A DNA stretch of 64,000 nucleotides from Ponticaulis profundi (GCF_042659465.1 NZ_JBHSSW010000008.1:1-64000), one strand, 5' to 3'. Shown: positions 16,576 through 25,000, counted from the stretch's first letter. The notes: a model not told the origin generated them from the sequence alone. Made by a program: numbers and translations.

Positions 16576-17290
16576 ATGCTGCGGCTGCCGGCGGTATCAG
16601 TTGAGCCAGCCGGGAAATGCCTTTTGGCGTCACCCTTACTTGCTCTGTGATCTTTTCCGATCCATCGGGCCTCAGCACCGTTGTAACTTTGTGCTCAAGA
16701 ACGCCTTGAGTGACTTTCGACTGATAGCCGAGATAATGACCGCCACCGGGTCGCTTATATATCCAGCCGTGTTGCGTCATATAGCTGAACAGGTCTTTTG
16801 GGCGCATTTGAAGCGCCTTGGCAGCGTCAGTGATGCAGAGAGAGCCTTCTGCTTCTGAAATCCGTTCCAGAGCTTCAACCTTCGGCGCGTCTTCCTCGAT
16901 CTTGGCTTCCAGCTCAATCACCTTTTCCGTGTAGGTCAGGAGAGTCTGGCGAAGGATTGCCGGGTCTGACAGCATTCTTGCCGGGTCATTCCCGGCTTTC
17001 TCTTTTTGCTCCAACTCCTGCCAGCGGTCGATGATGCGGGCGCGGATTTCATCCTTGTATCCCGACACAACAACTAGCGTATCGCGCTTTGTGAGGTCAT
17101 AAACTTTTGTTGGGCGACCGCCTTCTTCCAATTTATAGGCTCTGGTAGTTTTACGACTCTCTCGTAAAACCCCTCGATCGAATAATCTGACGATGGTTGC
17201 GCACACATCATTGTGGCGCGCTTCACAAAGTTCTGCGATTTCCCGGCTGCTCATAGTCTGAGGGCCATCTGCTTGAACAAGATCAGTCAT
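16574..17290 (-). CDS. Rha/KilAC-domain antirepressor
   Basis: Residues about 8-95 resemble Rha-type regulatory proteins (SSREIAELCEARHNDVCATIVRLFDRG, then the KRDTLVVVSGYKDEIRARIIDRWQELE motif). Residues about 140-230 match the phage antirepressor KilAC domain (ITDAAKALQMRPKDLFSYMTQHGWIYKR). Proteins of this layout counter prophage repressors. It lies 12 bp after the headless S24-like gene and is probably in its operon. Confidence 0.88.
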   Translation of the reverse strand: MTDLVQADGPQTMSSREIAELCEARHNDVCATIVRLFDRGVLRESRKTTRAYKLEEGGRPTKVYDLTKRDTLVVVSGYKDEIRARIIDRWQELEQKEKAGNDPARMLSDPAILRQTLLTYTEKVIELEAKIEEDAPKVEALERISEAEGSLCITDAAKALQMRPKDLFSYMTQHGWIYKRPGGGHYLGYQSKVTQGVLEHKVTTVLRPDGSEKITEQVRVTPKGISRLAQLIPPAAAA

Positions 17291-17302
17291 ATCACCCTCC
17301 CC

Positions 17303-17683
17303 TTATACGTGCTTGCAGATGCCGACGACGCGACCAAGGACCAGCGCCTTGGCGTGTTCCAGCGGAATATACTGGTCTGGATAAAGCATGTTGTCGCAAA
17401 AGATACGGACACCCTTGTCAAAGGCGTACTGGGCATTGGCGATGCGAGGCGGATAGTCCGGCCCCATGTCGAATGCAAACAGGGCGTCGGTGATTCCGCG
17501 CTGGCCCTGATCTACGATGACAAAGTCACCAGAGCGCAACATCGGTTCCATGTTGTCACTTTGCACCCGGATAGACACGAGGTCCGCTTTTGGGTCTTCC
17601 ATTCCATAAGGTTGAGAGAGCGCATCCAGCAGAGCCATTTGCTGGACTTTTTCTAAACTTTGAGCAATGCCATTGTAAGCCAT
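17303..17683 (-). CDS. Headless S24/LexA-like C-terminal domain without catalytic residues
   Basis: The 126-residue product aligns by eye with the peptidase half of the CI protein encoded at 47002: VQSDNMEPMLRSGDFVIVDQ against VRGDSMEPTLRPGDMILIDQ, a DN repeat, and a closing LGRVVG against IGRVLW. There is no DNA-binding domain. The nucleophile Ser (134 in CI) is Asn44 here, and the VKRL motif holding the catalytic Lys is PPRI. It should keep the dimerising fold but not cleave. An antirepressor or decoy role is inference. A strong stem-loop lies in its 5' leader (17705-17740). Confidence 0.7.
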   Translation of the reverse strand: MAYNGIAQSLEKVQQMALLDALSQPYGMEDPKADLVSIRVQSDNMEPMLRSGDFVIVDQGQRGITDALFAFDMGPDYPPRIANAQYAFDKGVRIFCDNMLYPDQYIPLEHAKALVLGRVVGICKHV

Positions 17684-17704
17684 AGTGAGATCCTTGCTTG
17701 GTTA

Positions 17705-17740
17705 GAAGCCGGATAACGGGGCGCAATCCCGCCCGGCTTC
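17705..17740. other. Stem-loop in the leader of the headless S24-like gene
   Basis: GAAGCCGG and CCGGCTTC form an 8-bp outer stem enclosing an inner CGGG/CCCG stem with a 7-nt loop. It lies between the XRE repressor gene and the S24-like gene on the minus strand and has no U-tract, so a leader structure that affects translation or RNA stability is more likely than termination. Confidence 0.5.
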
Positions 17741-17751
17741 GTCTCACTATG

Positions 17752-17798
17752 TTGTATTTTGATTACAAGTGTCAATGCGAACTTGTATTTTTTTACAA
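17752..17798. promoter_or_regulatory. Two operator-like inverted repeats TTGTA-N6/7-TACAA and a promoter
   Basis: Perfect inverted repeats lie at 17752-17768 (7-bp centre) and 17783-17798 (6-bp centre). On the minus strand a TTGACA box lies between them and reads toward the S24-like gene. A third, imperfect copy (18169-18184) sits just upstream of the XRE gene. The spacing of TTGTA/TACAA half-sites suits an XRE-family repressor such as the protein of 17793-18149, which would then control both itself and the antirepressor operon. Confidence 0.55.
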
Positions 17799-18149
17799 TT
17801 TTTCTTTTGCTCGATCCGATGACGGTTTTAAACGTTCCGCTACACGAAGAAGCGCTTCCGCGCTCTCCTTATCCATCTCCTGTACGAGCTGCGCCAACTT
17901 TTCGGCTATATCCGACCTTGCATCGACAATGGCCCTATCGAGTTCTTCTTCACTAGGGAACAATAGGTCTTTTATCTCGACACCCAGTGCGTCAGCGAGC
18001 CGCTGAGCAGCCCTCAATGACGGGTTGCTTCGACCAATCTCATATGAGTTGATCGAGTTGACCGACATACCACTGCGCTCGGCCAGCCCGGCCGCTGTAA
18101 AGCCCGCTTGGCTTCGCAGGAATTTCAAGTTTTCTCCAAAAGCGCTCAT
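17793..18149 (-). CDS. XRE-family repressor of the cargo block
   Basis: Residues about 5-60 are a clear Cro/CI helix-turn-helix (LKFLRSQAGFTAAGLAERSGMSVNSINSYEIG). The rest (60-118) is a helical, charged tail without a peptidase domain, so it is not self-cleaving. On the minus strand TTGTAA-N17-TATCTA ends 6 bp before the ATG, giving a leaderless start. The operator-like repeat at 18169-18184 overlaps that promoter. By position it is the counterpart of P22 Mnt in the second immunity region, though of a different fold. Confidence 0.88.
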   Translation of the reverse strand: MSAFGENLKFLRSQAGFTAAGLAERSGMSVNSINSYEIGRSNPSLRAAQRLADALGVEIKDLLFPSEEELDRAIVDARSDIAEKLAQLVQEMDKESAEALLRVAERLKPSSDRAKEKL

Positions 18150-18168
18150 GTAAGGTAGATACAGTCAC

Positions 18169-18184
18169 TTGTTAGATATTACAA
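18169..18184. promoter_or_regulatory. Operator-like repeat upstream of the XRE repressor gene
   Basis: TTGTTAGATATTACAA is an imperfect inverted repeat of the same half-sites found at 17752-17798. It overlaps the -35 of the likely leaderless promoter of the XRE gene, which suggests autoregulation. Confidence 0.45.
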
Positions 18185-18242
18185 CTCCGAAAAGACCGTC
18201 GCTTTCTGGCGGTTTAGCCGACCGACTGCTTGATTGATAATT

Positions 18243-18581
18243 CTATTCCACGCCGCTCTGACGCTGAAGTTCACGAAGCTCTTCGATCCGCTCATCAATC
18301 GATTTCAATTTCTCTTGGCGGACTTGAATATTCAACTTGGCTATCCGCATCATGTCTTCCTTGCCTTCAATTTGCATGAGGACAAGCTGATCTGACTTTC
18401 TGCATTCCTCAATCAGGTCCGCTTCTAGTCCCGCAATATCCTCTATACCCAAACCAAATCGCTGATTTGCCGCCTCCAGCGAATACGGCATCGATGCGAT
18501 CAAACATTCGAGCCCCGTAGGCTGAGCGTTAGCGACAGGCGCAAGGGCCATTCCGGCCGCCACAAATAACCACTTCTTCAT
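18243..18581 (-). CDS. Exported hypothetical protein, 112 aa
   Basis: The start at 18581 follows GGGAGATCGGG. The product has a signal peptide (MKKWLFVAAGMALAPVANA, cleavage after residue 19) and a mature helical domain with a coiled-coil end (about 75-110, RQEKLKSIDERIEELRELQRQ). It should be periplasmic. The start region is the 64-bp repeat shared with the gene at 19287. It is the last gene of the exported-protein cluster. Function unknown. Confidence 0.65.
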   Translation of the reverse strand: MKKWLFVAAGMALAPVANAQPTGLECLIASMPYSLEAANQRFGLGIEDIAGLEADLIEECRKSDQLVLMQIEGKEDMMRIAKLNIQVRQEKLKSIDERIEELRELQRQSGVE

Positions 18582-18633
18582 CCCGATCTCCCTGTCGTAG
18601 TTGTCCTTATTCTCACCCAATGGCTCAAAGAGC
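18570..18633. repeat. 64-bp direct repeat at an exported-protein gene start (copy 1)
   Basis: Identical over 64 bp to 19857-19920. Read on the minus strand it holds about 50 bp upstream, the GGGAGATCGGG ribosome site, the ATG and the first codons (Met-Lys-Lys-Trp) of the gene at 18243-18581. Confidence 0.9.
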
Positions 18634-18637
18634 ACGG

Positions 18638-19276
18638 CTATTTGCCCGAATAGATTCCGCACTCATTCAGTGCCGCCTGAAAGCTGCTGTCGAGCGCGAT
18701 CTCTGAAAAGTTCTCGTTATTCTTTCGGAGTCCGGCTTGCGCGGTGATTGGCCGAAACCGCAAGACCGAACCTGCAAGCATTTCGTCAAGAAGGGCCTCT
18801 GCCTTTTCGCCACCAACCAGCGTCACACCATTCTGGATTGACGATGTCATCCCCTGCGTAAGTGCGTTGACCTGCTTGATCGAACTTTGAAGCGCGGCCT
18901 GCTGCTCTTTGGTCAGGTTTGGATATTCCATACTCTGTGGCGCTGCGCCCATGGGTGGTGTTTCGGACACTGTCAGTGTTCGAGGTTCATTCTGATCAAC
19001 TCGCCAGACAATATCGCCGGGTGACACGGGGTATTTTCCACCAGACGACACGCCAACCAAAAGCCCGCTCTCTGAGTTTTTCTCCACAATCGGATAAAGC
19101 GAGCCAAAGCGCGTGAAGGAACTCCCAAACATCTGGTCAGGTGCCGACACAACGCATCGTGTTGAATCCGTTACAGGGTCGCTCATTCGCTCAATTGACC
19201 AAACAGCAGATTGACCGCTCGGCTGCGAGGCGCATGCACTCAATCCCAGAGCTACCACAAATATCCACTTCTTCAT
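18638..19276 (-). CDS. Putative lipoprotein, 212 aa
   Basis: The start at 19276 lies behind AGGGGGAGG. Signal MKKWIFVVALGLSAC has a lipobox LSAC (Cys15). The mature protein is a mixed alpha/beta domain of about 195 residues with a Cys pair (Cys near 42 and near the C-terminus, NECGIYSG). No family recognised. It belongs to the run of four exported proteins between the XRE repressor and the small membrane genes. Confidence 0.65.
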   Translation of the reverse strand: MKKWIFVVALGLSACASQPSGQSAVWSIERMSDPVTDSTRCVVSAPDQMFGSSFTRFGSLYPIVEKNSESGLLVGVSSGGKYPVSPGDIVWRVDQNEPRTLTVSETPPMGAAPQSMEYPNLTKEQQAALQSSIKQVNALTQGMTSSIQNGVTLVGGEKAEALLDEMLAGSVLRFRPITAQAGLRKNNENFSEIALDSSFQAALNECGIYSGK

Positions 19277-19286
19277 CGGCCTCCCC

Positions 19287-19868
19287 CTAATTGTATTTGC
19301 TCGACACATTTTCCGCTTTGATTTTGCCCTCAGCGAAATCAGTGAGCACCTCCTTCAGAGCCTCGGCGCCTGCTCGGTCAAAAAAGAGCGCGCTATCTGC
19401 CAGGCACGCGCCCAACGCACAAAATTCAAGCGTGAGGTAATGTTGACTTCCGCTTCCGGACGCAAAACCAACCTGAACAGCTCCTCCCTTGATGGACTTC
19501 GTTTTTGCAATGTCCTTTGCAAAAATATCTCCAGCTTCACTCGCCTGAGTCTCCCACTCAAAGTACTTATTGGTCGCATCAGCAATTACTTTCGCCCCCG
19601 ACCGATCAAACCAGATCCTAGAGGTAGCCTCAGCGCCATACTTGTCCCGGACACCATAGTCATCTCTTTCTATGGTCATCACCTCCTCGCCAGAGGGGTA
19701 ATGCTGTACACTTACAAATGTCGGCCTTCGCATGTACTGCGAGGCAACCGAATTGAATTGCATCGCAGATATACCTGTAGATATGGGCATATCTATGTTT
19801 GCCGAAAGGCCGGAGGCACATCCACCCAGCACGGCTATGCTTGCTATCGCTACTTTCCACTTCTTCAT
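19287..19868 (-). CDS. Putative lipoprotein, 193 aa
   Basis: Signal MKKWKVAIASIAVLGGC has a lipobox LGGC (Cys17). The mature part is beta-rich with LTLEFCALGACLAD, whose two Cys could pair. Start and leader are the 64-bp repeat shared with the gene at 18243. No family recognised. Confidence 0.65.
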   Translation of the reverse strand: MKKWKVAIASIAVLGGCASGLSANIDMPISTGISAMQFNSVASQYMRRPTFVSVQHYPSGEEVMTIERDDYGVRDKYGAEATSRIWFDRSGAKVIADATNKYFEWETQASEAGDIFAKDIAKTKSIKGGAVQVGFASGSGSQHYLTLEFCALGACLADSALFFDRAGAEALKEVLTDFAEGKIKAENVSSKYN

Positions 19869-19920
19869 CCCGATCTCCCTGTCGTAGTTGTCCTTATTCT
19901 CACCCAATGGCTCAAAGAGC
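19857..19920. repeat. 64-bp direct repeat at an exported-protein gene start (copy 2)
   Basis: Exact copy of 18570-18633, carrying leader, ribosome site, ATG and the first codons of the lipoprotein gene 19287-19868. The next bases downstream remain similar for about a further ten positions. The two genes it serves encode unrelated mature proteins, so the repeat is a leader duplication rather than a whole-gene duplication. Confidence 0.9.
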
Positions 19921-19936
19921 GCGGGTATTTGGAGGG

Positions 19937-20482
19937 TTAGTCCTTCGCCTTAGCTGCCGCCACCTGACCCGAAAACCGCTTGAGCGCGTTGTAGGCTTTA
20001 CTGTCCCGCTCGCCATCAATCACCGCGTCTTCCAATGATCCACCAGTGGTAGACACTCTGAGCCACACCCGTTGAGCTCCGACGATCTGATCAACAATTT
20101 CGTAGGGGGCGATAAATGCCTGAGTGGAGCTTTCCAAGAAAACTCCAACATTTGCGTTTCGGGACAGGTCCTCAAACTGTGTAGATGCTCGCGCCTCTTC
20201 CAGTTCGACGATCTCCCCATCAATATTCAGAGCGGCGCCCACAATCCCAACAGTGTCATTCCAAACTTTGACCGACAAGAGGACGGAGTCCGGATAGGCT
20301 TCCTGCCATTGCGCGCCGATACCGGTGCACACCATTCCCTTGCAGGCGTTTCCGTGCGGATCAATTGTCACAATAGCGGCATCATCAAAGCCGCTATACG
20401 TGGTCTTTGCGTTTGCTCCTGTGGTCGTGCCGCAGGCTGTTAACACTGCCGCCAGCGCACCGATAGCGAATACCTTCTTCAT
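19937..20482 (-). CDS. Putative lipoprotein, 181 aa
   Basis: The ATG at 20482 follows AAGGAGACCGGG. Signal MKKVFAIGALAAVLTAC has a lipobox LTAC (Cys17). The mature domain includes HGNACKGMVCTGIGAQWQEAYPDSV with a close Cys pair and a C-terminal helical part. Similar short lipoproteins occur in host genomes of Proteobacteria, but no family is named here. First gene of the minus-strand exported cluster, divergent from 20586. Confidence 0.65.
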   Translation of the reverse strand: MKKVFAIGALAAVLTACGTTTGANAKTTYSGFDDAAIVTIDPHGNACKGMVCTGIGAQWQEAYPDSVLLSVKVWNDTVGIVGAALNIDGEIVELEEARASTQFEDLSRNANVGVFLESSTQAFIAPYEIVDQIVGAQRVWLRVSTTGGSLEDAVIDGERDSKAYNALKRFSGQVAAAKAKD

Positions 20483-20585
20483 CCCGGTCTCCTTTTCAGA
20501 GATATGAGCAGGGAAGCGGCAGGGGCGCAAGCTTGACTCATTCTCGCGGCAGTTGTGTGGTGTCCGCCGGGATCGGGAGGCGAAG

Positions 20586-21110
20586 GTGTGGGATGATTTT
20601 CGGGATACTGTAACAGCCGTCGCCGCGTTGGCGGGCGCTATATTTGGATTCATCACAATGATCCGATCAACGAAGGACCGCTCTACCACCCTCTATGTAG
20701 AGTGGTTGAGCGCTTATGACATCGGCGATGGTTGGGAGATGCGATATGGAGCGCTAAGAGCAGCCTATCCTCTTGAGCAATCTGCCAGACCCGTAAAGCT
20801 TAGCATCATACGACCTGCTGACGCTTTCCCACTCAGTCATGATCAGGCGACAAAGCCGGATGGATCAGGGAATTGGGAACCTCTCAGCTACGCGGATCTA
20901 CAGGTCAATTCCTCTCGGTCAGTCCCTTTGTCCGATTGGAAACCGGGGGCGAAATCAGAAAGCTTCCCATTTTTTCTGGTGCGTCGCTCCAGCTCCTCAA
21001 GCAAGGTGAAAATCCGCGTTTCGCTCTCGCGCATCGATCGAAGGTGGTTCCCCAAACACAAAATCATAAACAGTGTGCTGAAAGATAGCGCCATCAAAGT
21101 AAGCGCCTGA
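20586..21110 (+). CDS. Membrane-anchored hypothetical protein, 174 aa, GTG start
   Basis: The GTG at 20586 lies behind GGGAGGCGAAG. One membrane segment (about residues 9-26, VTAVAALAGAIFGFITMI) is followed by a soluble domain rich in Arg, Ser and Tyr. The final 220 bp run antisense to the small membrane gene 20888-21124. Function unknown. Confidence 0.55.
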   Translation: MWDDFRDTVTAVAALAGAIFGFITMIRSTKDRSTTLYVEWLSAYDIGDGWEMRYGALRAAYPLEQSARPVKLSIIRPADAFPLSHDQATKPDGSGNWEPLSYADLQVNSSRSVPLSDWKPGAKSESFPFFLVRRSSSSSKVKIRVSLSRIDRRWFPKHKIINSVLKDSAIKVSA

Positions 21111-21124
21111 AGTTGGTCCATCAT
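20888..21124 (-). CDS. Small membrane protein with coiled coil, 78 aa
   Basis: The ATGATG start follows GAGGTGAACCA and overlaps the previous gene's stop. Residues 5-24 form a membrane segment, then a charged helix (MRESETRIFTLLEELERRTRK). It has the same build as the preceding 58-residue protein, which supports it as a gene even though it is fully antisense to the end of 20586-21110. Confidence 0.5.
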   Translation of the reverse strand: MMDQLQALTLMALSFSTLFMILCLGNHLRSMRESETRIFTLLEELERRTRKNGKLSDFAPGFQSDKGTDREELTCRSA

Positions 21125-21297
21125 TGGTTCACCTCATAATACAATGCCTGACCAGAATTTCGAAGCAGACTTTGATTTTGCTCTAGTTCACGAAGCGCGC
21201 GGCTCATCTCTAAGCCGGTCCAGACGTTCATACCGGTTACCAGCATCAAGACGACCGATGACCAGGCGAGGCAGTAGGCTGCGAATGAGCAGTCCAT
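21121..21297 (-). CDS. Small membrane protein with coiled coil, 58 aa
   Basis: The ATG at 21297 lies behind GGGGAGGTGAACTG. The protein has one membrane segment (about residues 4-24) and a short helix with heptad-like Leu (ALRELEQNQSLL). It is coupled to genes on both sides and too small to assign a role; small membrane pairs of this kind in cargo regions are often linked to superinfection exclusion, which is only a guess here. Confidence 0.5.
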   Translation of the reverse strand: MDCSFAAYCLAWSSVVLMLVTGMNVWTGLEMSRALRELEQNQSLLRNSGQALYYEVNQ

Positions 21298-21299
21298 AA

Positions 21300-21494
21300 T
21301 CAGTTCACCTCCCCGTGAGATGTGCGTTCGGTATCGCGCAACAGGACGATGCACTTATCCCGAAGCGCTTCAATATCATCCAGAATATCCACCAATTCCA
21401 GATTTCGCAGTGAAATGCCGACCGGCTTGTCCTGCGTCGCCGGACTTGGCTCGATCTGAGTGCACGTTTTTCGCTCTTGGATTTCGGTAGTCAT
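21300..21494 (-). CDS. Hypothetical protein, 64 aa
   Basis: A soluble acidic peptide (MTTEIQERKTCTQ...) with a C-terminal helix (LVDILDDIEALRDKCIVLLRDTE). First of three coupled small genes on the minus strand. Ribosome site GAGAGG lies upstream of the ATG at 21494. No family recognised. Confidence 0.5.
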   Translation of the reverse strand: MTTEIQERKTCTQIEPSPATQDKPVGISLRNLELVDILDDIEALRDKCIVLLRDTERTSHGEVN

Positions 21495-21645
21495 TGTAGC
21501 CTCTCTATTTAAAGGTTTTTCTGCGCTGATCGCGCGGCGTGGGGCTCATCACCCAAGCAATGAGAGCTTCCAGTCGAAGCCATCGGCTTGTGCCCGCTCT
21601 TTGCCGCCGCACTCGCCTGGCCCGCATTTATCGAAGGTACTTCTG

Positions 21646-22068
21646 ATGCCGACAATGAATTTTCAATACACCGAGAACCGTCCTCACGTACTCGCAGATC
21701 TCGAATACTACCCACTCGATAGGCCGGTTTCGCCGGGTGCGGAACCTTCGAGAACAGTGAGAGCGCTCGTCGACACTGGCGCGACACACATTGTGGCAAG
21801 GCCATCTTTGATTTCCTCTTTGAACTTACAATTTGCAACAAATATATCGCATGCCGGGGTCGGCAGTGAGCGCCGAGATATTCCCGCCTATGCAGGAAGC
21901 GTCCGCCTGACGGATGAGGCTGGCCTGTCTCATCGGGTATACGACCTACTTATTCTCGCGGAGGAACTTGAGAGCCATGACATGATCATAGGCATGTGGT
22001 TCCTGAAGTTTTTCACGTGCACGTTTTTTCCGGACAAGCGGTTTTCAATTAGCTGGAATGCTACCTAA
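21646..22068 (+). CDS. Retropepsin-like aspartyl protease
   Basis: The 140-residue product has VRALVDTGATHIVARPSLI (about residues 43-61), the DTG-A active-site signature of retroviral-type aspartic proteases, and a later hydrophobic ESHDMIIGMWFLKFF segment matching the second conserved strand (DxIIGxxFL). Only one DTG is present, so it would work as a dimer. There is no signal peptide. The start at 21646 follows GAAGG. It faces the tape-measure gene, overlapping it by 8 bp at the 3' ends. Confidence 0.75.
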   Translation: MPTMNFQYTENRPHVLADLEYYPLDRPVSPGAEPSRTVRALVDTGATHIVARPSLISSLNLQFATNISHAGVGSERRDIPAYAGSVRLTDEAGLSHRVYDLLILAEELESHDMIIGMWFLKFFTCTFFPDKRFSISWNAT

Positions 22069-25000
22069 AGATTTTCCTGCGCTGATCGCGCGAGGTGGTC
22101 ATGATTTCGTAGCGCCTGATGCGCTCATCAACGATATCGCCAATTTCATTGGGAAGGCTTCGTAGCCTATCCTCGACCGCTGGCAGGGTGTCCTGATTAA
22201 TCGGGCCCGTGAAGGAAATTGCTGGTAGCGATACATTCACAGTGCTGTTGCCACCATTGAACACGCTTGAACTCGGCATGATCGGCTGTGCGAGACGATC
22301 CAGATATGCGCCCATATCGACGCCGTCCGGAATGTTCATCCCCGGCATTTTCGAAGCTGGCTCTACATTGCCCTGAGTGTTGGCAAGATAGAACTTTCCG
22401 CCCGTCTCCACGAGTTCTGGACGCCCTTTCTCCGCAATCTCGTAGAATTTGTCAGATGCAACAGGACCACCCCTTTCGCGCTGCCCACCGAAGTGACCGC
22501 CGCTGCCCCCCAGATCAGCGCCGCCGCCAGACGATGACGCAGCCGCTATACCCGTGGCGGTAGCGGCGGCAGCAGCCATTCCGGCCATTGCAGGAGCCGC
22601 ATTTGCGCCAGCAGTAGCCAATGACGTGAGCGCTGCTGGTCCCGCCATCGCTTGACCGATGATTGCTGCCTGCCCGACTGTGTGGGCGGTTGCTGCGCTC
22701 GCAAGGCTTTTTCCAAGAATGGATTGAATCGCCATCTGAACGCCCAACTGCACAAGTGAGCTGATCAGGCGTGAGCCGATAGACCGTGCCGCATTCTCCA
22801 TGCTGTCGGAGAAATCATCACCAAATGCTATGGCCCGGCCCGCAGCGCTGCCAATGGCTTCCTGGATGGAGCCGCCCGGACCAAATGCTTCAGCGAAAAT
22901 GATACCCACATCACCGGCTGCGCGTTCAGCCTGTTCGCGCATGATATCCCATTGCGCAGCAAAACCTTCTGAGAAGGTCTCGGCTTCCTCAAAGGCTTCA
23001 CGAAGGCGGTCTTCCTTCATGCGATCACGGATCTCTTTTACCGTTTCCGCATGAGCTTCGTTCAGAGCCGCAAGAGCCTCAAACTTACCCTCTTCGGCTG
23101 ACAATTCCGCATTGATCTTGTCCGCAAGCGCCCGGTACTCTGCATCGGCAAGCGCTTCATAATCTCCAAGCGCCTGAGCTCGCATCGCCATGACGCGATC
23201 GTAGAGCTCCTGCTTGGACGCAGCCTCTTCAGCATCGGCCTCCTGCTTTTCCTTCACCGCCTGCATGTCGGCGCTGGCTGCTTTCGCAGCGGCTTCCAGT
23301 TCCTCATTGGTGATATCGGAAAGCTGTTGCGAGCGTAGTTGTGCGGCCTTAGTGCGTAGGTCTTCTTTCTTTTCCTCTGCGGCTTCGATGGCTTCGATGG
23401 ACTCTAGCGTATCGCGATAGTCTTTATTGACCAGTTCACGCTTGGTCTTGAACGCCTGATCCCACGCGTCCTCAATCGCTGCGATTGACTTAAGGGTTTT
23501 GGCGTCGGTTTCGGTTTCCAACGCACCGCCGCCCTCTTCCGGCAGGAAGTCGCTGGGCGCTGTTTCTGACAGACGGTTTAGCAGATTTTGCGCCGATGCG
23601 AGTTGGCGCGTAGCACGCTCTCGTGTGTCTAGCGCGTCTGAAATCTCTTGCTGGAGCTTCTTGTAAGGGAAGCCAGATGAACCACCGCGAACATTCTTGC
23701 TTTCAAGGCGGTCGATTTCAGCGTTGATATTATCAAGTTCAGACTGTGCGTTCGCTATGGAGGCAACAGCATTGTCAATCGCGATCTGGCGAGCGGTGAC
23801 GCCCGTCTCTTCCATTTTCTTGCGAAGTTCGTCAAACTTGCGGGTTATCTCATCAACCGGACCGATTGCGCTTTCAGCGCCACGCTCGATTTCTTCCCAC
23901 GGAATACCGGCATTATCCGCAATCTGGCGCAAGTTTCCGTCTATATCGTCAAGACGGTCGTTCAGTTCTTCGACCGGCGTTTGCGCATCACGAGCTCGGA
24001 TCGCAATATAGGCAATCGCCGCTGCCGCCGCAGTTGCCGCCGCCACCCATGGACCGCCCATAAATGCAGTTGCCGCCCTGAGCACACCCAGAGCCGTTGT
24101 TGCAGCTTTCGCCGATGTCGCAATCGCGTTGATACCGGCAACAACAGCCACCACGGCCTGAGCGCCCAGATATCCAGTGAGCGCCGCACCAGCAACCATA
24201 ATGCTGTCAGCAAAGGCATCGACATTCTCGGCAACGAAGTTGATTGCCTCTGCCAGCTTCTCGCTCGCCCCAAGCCCTTCATCAGTCGTGCCGATATATT
24301 CTGTTACCCGCGTGCGCAGGTTGGTGAAGCTGTCGGAGATTGTAACTTCTGTTTTCGAGAAGCGGTCAGAGATTTCACTTTCGGCATTGATGATCGCATC
24401 AAGAATGCGCTCTGAGGTCAGCTTACCCTCTGAGCCAAGCTTTTTAAGCGCGCCAATCGGCACCTCGAATTCCTTTGCAATGGCTCGCAGGAGTATTGGC
24501 GCATTCTCACGAAGTGACCGCAGTTCTTCTCCCATAAGCTCGCCAGATGCCAACGCCTGAGAGAGCTGTATGATGGTTGAGTTTCGCTCTGAAGAGCTGG
24601 CTCCGCCTGCCACGGTTGCCTTGTTGATCAGCTCTGTGACCTTCAGGAGATCATAGCTCTTGCCGGACAAGTTCTCCGTTGCGATACCGAGGCGGGCGTA
24701 CAGTGTTGCCGTAGCCCCGAAGGCAGAGCGCGTTTCAATTGCTGTGTCAGACAGCTCTTTCAGACGCTCCGTCTGTTTTTCGAGCGGCGTACCGGCGGCG
24801 GCAATCTTGTTTCCCGCTTCCGTCCAGGCATCCGCGTATTGTGTGACTTCCCTTCCGGCCAGACCAATAGCGACACCGGCAATGGCTCGTCGAACATCAC
24901 GCCCCATTTGGTCGGCGTTCTGAGTGACACGACGGTTCATGCGGTCCCACCGCTTCTCCATCTTGTCCGTCATCTGATCGGTGACGATTCCAGCCTTACG

